Below are positions 14,802 to 18,260 of a stretch of DNA of 18,260 nucleotides, one piece after another. The DNA is from CALKZN01 sp050633585. GTDB lineage: Bacteria; Pseudomonadota; Gammaproteobacteria; Arenicellales; Arenicellaceae. The notes beneath the pieces are model-generated. The model was not told the origin of the DNA, did no database searches, and saw only the letters and a list, made by a program, of their open reading frames with translations. How positions within the stretch are numbered: the stretch's first letter is position 1; the number at the start of each line of letters is the position of its first letter. The stretch spans positions 1 to 18,260 of the forward strand of contig JBOEGT010000094.1 of NCBI GenBank assembly GCA_050633585.1, read 5' to 3'. Position numbers and translations under genes: made by a program.

Positions 14802-15188
14802 ATGAAACCAGGAAAGACAGGGGTAAAACGTATCATTGATGCGGCGGGCTATTCATTTCAAGGAATACGTTTTGCTTGGCAGAATGAAGCGGCGTTTAGG
14901 CAAGAGCTCTTATTAGCCGTTGTGCTTATTCCTCTGGCGTTTTTTATCGGTGAAACAACGGTACAGATCATTGTATTAATCACGCCAATCTTTTTAGTGT
15001 TGGTAGTTGAGTTAATTAACTCGGCAATTGAGGCGGTGGTTGACCGCATTGGTGATGAACCGCATTCGCTCTCGGGTGCGGCAAAAGATATTGGTTCGGC
15101 GGCTGTATTTATGTGTTTGGTTTTGTTGGCATTTATCTGGTTAATGATCTTATTTGAGCGCTTTGGTTTAAGCTCTCTTAAATTCTAG
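14802..15188 (+). CDS. dgkA: Diacylglycerol kinase (prokaryotic DgkA type)
   Basis: DgkA phosphorylates diacylglycerol to phosphatidic acid in the inner membrane, recycling DAG released during membrane-derived oligosaccharide or LPS-modification reactions. From the ATG at 14802 it is 128 aa, close to the E. coli 122. Family blocks are AAGYSFQGIRFAWQNEAAFRQE (14-35), the catalytic VELINSAIEAVVDRIGDE (69-86, Glu70 and Glu77), then SGAAKDIGSAAVF. Three membrane helices are evident. A TTG at 14757 would add 15 residues (MGVFKWCLTS...) unlike the family; I prefer 14802 although its ribosome-binding site is poor. A nucleotidase and a DegP/Q protease follow on the same strand; the DegP/Q protease is also an envelope protein. 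Confidence 0.95.
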   Translation: MKPGKTGVKRIIDAAGYSFQGIRFAWQNEAAFRQELLLAVVLIPLAFFIGETTVQIIVLITPIFLVLVVELINSAIEAVVDRIGDEPHSLSGAAKDIGSAAVFMCLVLLAFIWLMILFERFGLSSLKF

Positions 15189-15235
15189 TTAGCAACGCTT
15201 TTAATCATAATTGGCTCTGTTATTCTCATTTTCTT

Positions 15236-16150
15236 ATGGTTCATGATCCCCAGAAATTAGTTGTCGCGATTTCATCGCGTGCATTGTTTGACCTTGAAGA
15301 TAGTCATCGTGTCTATACTGAAAAAGGAGTCGAAGCTTATTGTAAATATCAAATCAAGCATGAGAATGAAGTGTTAAAGCCTGGCGTTGCCTTCCCGTTA
15401 GTACAAAAACTGTTGAACTTAAATACGCTCGCCGAAAAACGTGAACGGGTTGAGGTGATTTTGCTGTCACGCAATAGTGCAGACACAGGTTTACGCGTAT
15501 TTAACTCCATCCAGAAGCATCAGTTGCCCATTACGCGTGCCGCTTTTACCGGCGGAGAAAGTCCATTTGAGTATGTTGAGCCCTTTGGCGCTGATTTATT
15601 TTTATCGAGTGACCCAAACGATGTTGCCGCCACTTTAGGCAATGGGTTTGCTGCGGCAACCATTTTACCTTCTTGCACTTCGGAGCAGTTTGAAAAATCA
15701 TCAAAACAACTTCAGTTGAAAATTGCGTTTGATGGCGACGCTGTTTTATTTTCGGATGAGGCAGAGCGCGTGTTTAAAAAAGAAGGCTTAGATGCATTTA
15801 CTGAATCTGAATCATTGGCTGCCAATGACCCGCTCAGAGGCGGGCCATTTAAAAATTTATTGGCTGCGCTACAAACGTTACAAAATGAATTTGATTCTAA
15901 AGAATCCCCGATTCGTACGGCATTGGTGACAGCTCGAGCCGCACCAGCGCATGAACGTGTGATTCGGACTTTGCGTGAATGGAATATCCGAATTGATGAA
16001 GCCTTATTTTTAGGTGGCATGAATAAAGGTGAATTTTTACGCAAGTTTGGTGCTGATATTTTCTTTGATGACCAACAAGGTCATTGTGAATCAGCAAGAC
16101 AACACGTGCCAACAGGACATGTTCCTCATGGCATAGCTAATGAAGGTTAA
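15236..16150 (+). CDS. Cytosolic 5'-nucleotidase (PF06189-type)
   Basis: This 304-aa soluble protein resembles the bacterial relatives of cytosolic 5'-nucleotidase I, which dephosphorylate nucleoside monophosphates. The N-terminal block LVVAISSRALFDLEDSHRVY (8-27), the ILLSRNSADTGLRVFNSI region (75-92), AFTGGESPF (103-111), the HAD-like motif AFDGDAVLFSDEAE (164-177) and the C-terminal FLGGMNKGEFLRKFGADIFFDDQ are the family's conserved stretches. The start at 15236 has no visible Shine-Dalgarno, but no earlier in-frame start exists in the gap. It follows dgkA by 47 nt and precedes the protease by 14 nt, so it is probably cotranscribed with the protease. The substrate preference (AMP, IMP or dNMP) cannot be read from sequence. 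Confidence 0.88.
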   Translation: MVHDPQKLVVAISSRALFDLEDSHRVYTEKGVEAYCKYQIKHENEVLKPGVAFPLVQKLLNLNTLAEKRERVEVILLSRNSADTGLRVFNSIQKHQLPITRAAFTGGESPFEYVEPFGADLFLSSDPNDVAATLGNGFAAATILPSCTSEQFEKSSKQLQLKIAFDGDAVLFSDEAERVFKKEGLDAFTESESLAANDPLRGGPFKNLLAALQTLQNEFDSKESPIRTALVTARAAPAHERVIRTLREWNIRIDEALFLGGMNKGEFLRKFGADIFFDDQQGHCESARQHVPTGHVPHGIANEG

Positions 16151-16164
16151 ATGGACAACGCGTC

Positions 16165-17520
16165 ATGCTAAAGACATCACTTAATATATTTTTACTGACT
16201 TTTTTATCGGTGAGTTTTTTTCACAGTGCTAATGCATCACTGCCTTTTTCTGTGGCAGGGCAAGAGCTGCCTTCGCTGGCTCCCATGCTAGAAAATACGT
16301 CTCCTGCCGTGGTGAATATATCAACGGTAACGAATGTTCGAGTGAGACAATATAATCCATTGTTTGATGATCCATTTTTTCGGCAATTTTTTGAAGCCCC
16401 TCAGCCTAGCCAGCGTGAGCGTATTAGAAAACGCCAAGGTTTGGGCTCTGGAGTCATCTTTGATGCTAAAAACGGCCTGATTGTTACGAACACGCATGTC
16501 ATTGAGGGCGTTGATGAAATTAATATCACCTTAAAAGATGGCCGAGAGTACAAAGCAAAAATTGTTGGTCAAGATAAGGAAACAGATATTGCGATTATTC
16601 GGGTCGAGGCCGATAACTTAACTGAGGTCAAACTTGGTGATTCAGATAGGTTACGCGTGGGTGACTTTGTCGTTGCCATAGGCAATCCTTTTGGTCTAAG
16701 GCAAACCGTGACCTCCGGCATTGTGAGCGGCTTAGGACGTAGTGGTCTGGGTATTGAAGGCTATGAAGACTTTATACAAACCGATGCTTCCATTAATCCG
16801 GGTAACTCTGGCGGTGCATTGGTGAATTTGCGAGGTGAATTAATCGGAATAAACACGGCAATTATTGCTCCATCGGGTGGAAGTGTTGGTATTAATTTTG
16901 CAATTCCGATTAATATGGTTTTGCAGTTGAAGCCGCAATTAGTGAAATATGGTGAAGTGAAACGTGGGCATTTAGGTATTGAAGTCCAAGATTTAACACC
17001 TGCATTGGCGCAAGCCTTAAATATTGATATTGAGCAAGGTGCGTTGATCTCAACGGTGCAAGAGGGTTCAGTGGCAGCTAAAGCCGGTTTGAGGAGTGGC
17101 GATGTTGTCGTGATGGCGAATGCTAAACCGATTGAAAATGCCAGTGACCTTCGCAATATTTATGGGCTGACTCGGGTGGGTGAATCCATCGAAATGGATG
17201 TTCTGAGGGGATCTCAATTTTTGAAAATTGTGGCGACACTGACGGATGAGTTGGCGGCACGAACGGGCGATGATTTACATCCACGTCTTCAAGGAGCTAC
17301 GTTTAGCGACATGACGAGTGGTGAAGGCGTGTTAGTTTCTAATTTAGAGATTGGCAGTTTGGCCCATTCTACAGGTTTGCAACAAGGTGATATTATTCAA
17401 GCGGCTAATCGTAAGCGAGTGAATAATTTAGAAGGATTTCGGTCAGCGGTGAAAGCAAGGAATAGTTTAATGCTGAATATTCGGCGAGGCTCTAATAATT
17501 TACTGATTCTTTTACAGTAG
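16165..17520 (+). CDS. degQ: Periplasmic serine protease/chaperone DegP/DegQ
   Basis: DegP/DegQ proteins degrade or refold misfolded envelope proteins and assemble into trimer-based cages. The 451-aa precursor has a Sec signal peptide (1-24, cleavage after SANA). The chymotrypsin-like domain carries the triad His111 (TNTHVI), Asp141 (ETDIAI) and Ser215 (GNSGGAL). PDZ1 spans about 255-345 and PDZ2 about 365-445. The LA loop (about 57-92, with NPLFDDPFFRQFF) is short, as in DegQ/MucD rather than E. coli DegP, hence the symbol; DegP, DegQ and MucD naming is not decisive. It begins 14 nt after the nucleotidase with a weak ribosome-binding site. rpe follows after a 150-bp gap. Confidence 0.93.
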   Translation: MLKTSLNIFLLTFLSVSFFHSANASLPFSVAGQELPSLAPMLENTSPAVVNISTVTNVRVRQYNPLFDDPFFRQFFEAPQPSQRERIRKRQGLGSGVIFDAKNGLIVTNTHVIEGVDEINITLKDGREYKAKIVGQDKETDIAIIRVEADNLTEVKLGDSDRLRVGDFVVAIGNPFGLRQTVTSGIVSGLGRSGLGIEGYEDFIQTDASINPGNSGGALVNLRGELIGINTAIIAPSGGSVGINFAIPINMVLQLKPQLVKYGEVKRGHLGIEVQDLTPALAQALNIDIEQGALISTVQEGSVAAKAGLRSGDVVVMANAKPIENASDLRNIYGLTRVGESIEMDVLRGSQFLKIVATLTDELAARTGDDLHPRLQGATFSDMTSGEGVLVSNLEIGSLAHSTGLQQGDIIQAANRKRVNNLEGFRSAVKARNSLMLNIRRGSNNLLILLQ

Positions 17521-17539
17521 TTGTCGCTTAACGAAAATT

Positions 17540-17572
17540 GCATCACACGTTTAGTGCGTGTATTTGTGATGC
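17540..17572. repeat. Nested inverted repeat between degQ and rpe
   Basis: GCATCACA (17540-17547) and TGTGATGC (17565-17572) are exact reverse complements; ACACG and CGTGT form an inner stem that overlaps the outer one. No T-run follows on either strand, so it is a poor intrinsic terminator; an operator or a processed mRNA 3' end is possible. The rest of the 150-bp gap shows no convincing promoter. Confidence 0.5.
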
Positions 17573-17670
17573 GAGCGAGTTGTTGCATAAGAGCAGATGC
17601 GATAGAGTTCGTTTATTGCTGAGTGCAATGTTCCACAACAATTAAACCCTGTCTATTAAGATACAGCCTT

Positions 17671-18260
17671 ATGAAAGATATCCTTATTGCGCCTTCCATC
17701 CTTTCTGCTAATTTCGCTAAACTAGGTGAAGAAGTGGATAATGTTTTAGCGGCGGGTGCCGATATTGTGCACTTTGATGTGATGGATAATCACTTTGTTC
17801 CAAACCTCACCATTGGACCGATGATTTGTAAAGCCTTACGAGATCATGGTGTGACAGCACCAATTGATGTGCACTTGATGGTTGAGCCCGTTGATCAAAT
17901 TATTCCGCAATTTGCTGATGCTGGCGCGGATTATATTACTTTTCACCCGGAAGCGTCTCGGCATGTGGACAGAAGTTTGCAACTGATTAAAGACAAAGGC
18001 TGTAAGGCAGGTTTGGTGCTGAATCCTGCGACGCCGCTCACTGAGCTTGAATGGGTGATGGATAAGATCGATATGATTCTATTGATGTCTGTGAACCCGG
18101 GCTTTGGCGGCCAATCATTTATTCCGTATGTCAAAGAAAAAATTGCGGCAGCGCGTGAGTTAATTGATAACAGTGGCTTGGATATTCGCCTTGAAGTGGA
18201 TGGCGGGGTTAAAGCGGATAATATTGGAGAGTTAGCGGCTTTAGGAGCAGATACATTTGT
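17671..18260 (+). CDS. rpe: Ribulose-phosphate 3-epimerase, C-terminus outside the window
   Basis: Rpe interconverts ribulose-5-phosphate and xylulose-5-phosphate in the pentose phosphate pathway. The window holds 196 complete codons of a protein that is usually about 225 aa. Visible motifs are IAPSILSANFAKLGEE (5-20), the metal-site strand VHFDVMD (33-39) followed by HFVPNLTIGP, DVHLMVEP with the second metal His, VNPGFGGQSF, and LEVDGGV near the phosphate-binding end. All are canonical for the TIM-barrel family. The ATG at 17671 gives the family N-terminus, though the ribosome-binding site is weak. It lies 150 bp after degQ and probably has its own promoter. Confidence 0.96.
   Translation, partial: MKDILIAPSILSANFAKLGEEVDNVLAAGADIVHFDVMDNHFVPNLTIGPMICKALRDHGVTAPIDVHLMVEPVDQIIPQFADAGADYITFHPEASRHVDRSLQLIKDKGCKAGLVLNPATPLTELEWVMDKIDMILLMSVNPGFGGQSFIPYVKEKIAAARELIDNSGLDIRLEVDGGVKADNIGELAALGADTF

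Noticed and set aside
17540..17572. CRP-binding site
   Set aside because: The half-sites are in the order TCACA...TGTGA, the inverse of TGTGA-N6-TCACA, and the spacing is wrong.
1..18260. tRNA, rRNA, CRISPR array, IS element, prophage, toxin-antitoxin or defence genes
   Set aside because: I looked for cloverleaf-like segments, regularly spaced repeats, transposase or integrase motifs and small paired ORFs and found none; all long frames are housekeeping or ordinary accessory genes.

Overview
The window looks like a chromosomal piece of a moderately AT-rich gammaproteobacterium. The evidence is the order priA - argS - SPOR-domain protein (as in Pseudomonas and relatives), an E. coli-type Asd, a YihE/SrkA kinase, a small DgkA and an ATP-type PckA. 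I cannot name the genus. Coding density is high. I see no tRNA, rRNA, CRISPR array, insertion sequence or prophage gene.

Layout, left to right. The 3' part of srkA (minus; its C-terminus lies outside the window) is divergent from a three-gene plus-strand cassette with overlapping stops and starts. The cassette encodes a GHSMG-type alpha/beta hydrolase, a glycerophosphodiester phosphodiesterase and a short GlpD-like FAD dehydrogenase, and reads like a route from lipid to glycerol-3-phosphate to DHAP. A minus-strand block follows: an EamA/DMT permease, mscL, an endonuclease/exonuclease/phosphatase family protein and pckA. Rho-independent terminators follow mscL and pckA.

A 534-bp AT-rich gap separates pckA from the divergent priA. 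It holds three exact DnaA boxes in one orientation (two of them 12 bp apart), an exact IHF-consensus match and a 9-bp inverted repeat. This is the most interesting non-coding segment here: a candidate oriC, a DnaA-titration or reactivation site, or a DnaA-controlled priA promoter.

Then come priA, argS and a FtsN-like SPOR protein, a bidirectional terminator, asd (minus), and a 78-aa lipoprotein gene (minus) with a good -24/-12 (sigma-54) promoter candidate. The right end carries dgkA, a cytosolic 5'-nucleotidase, a DegP/DegQ protease and the start of rpe, all on plus.

Functional themes: central carbon metabolism (pckA, rpe, the glp-like cassette), replication restart and translation (priA, argS), amino-acid and cell-wall precursor supply (asd), and envelope homeostasis (mscL, dgkA, degP/Q, SPOR protein, lipoprotein). 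Three starts were moved inward from the longest possible frame (DMT permease, pckA, dgkA) on the basis of family N-termini, ribosome-binding sites or an overlapping terminator.
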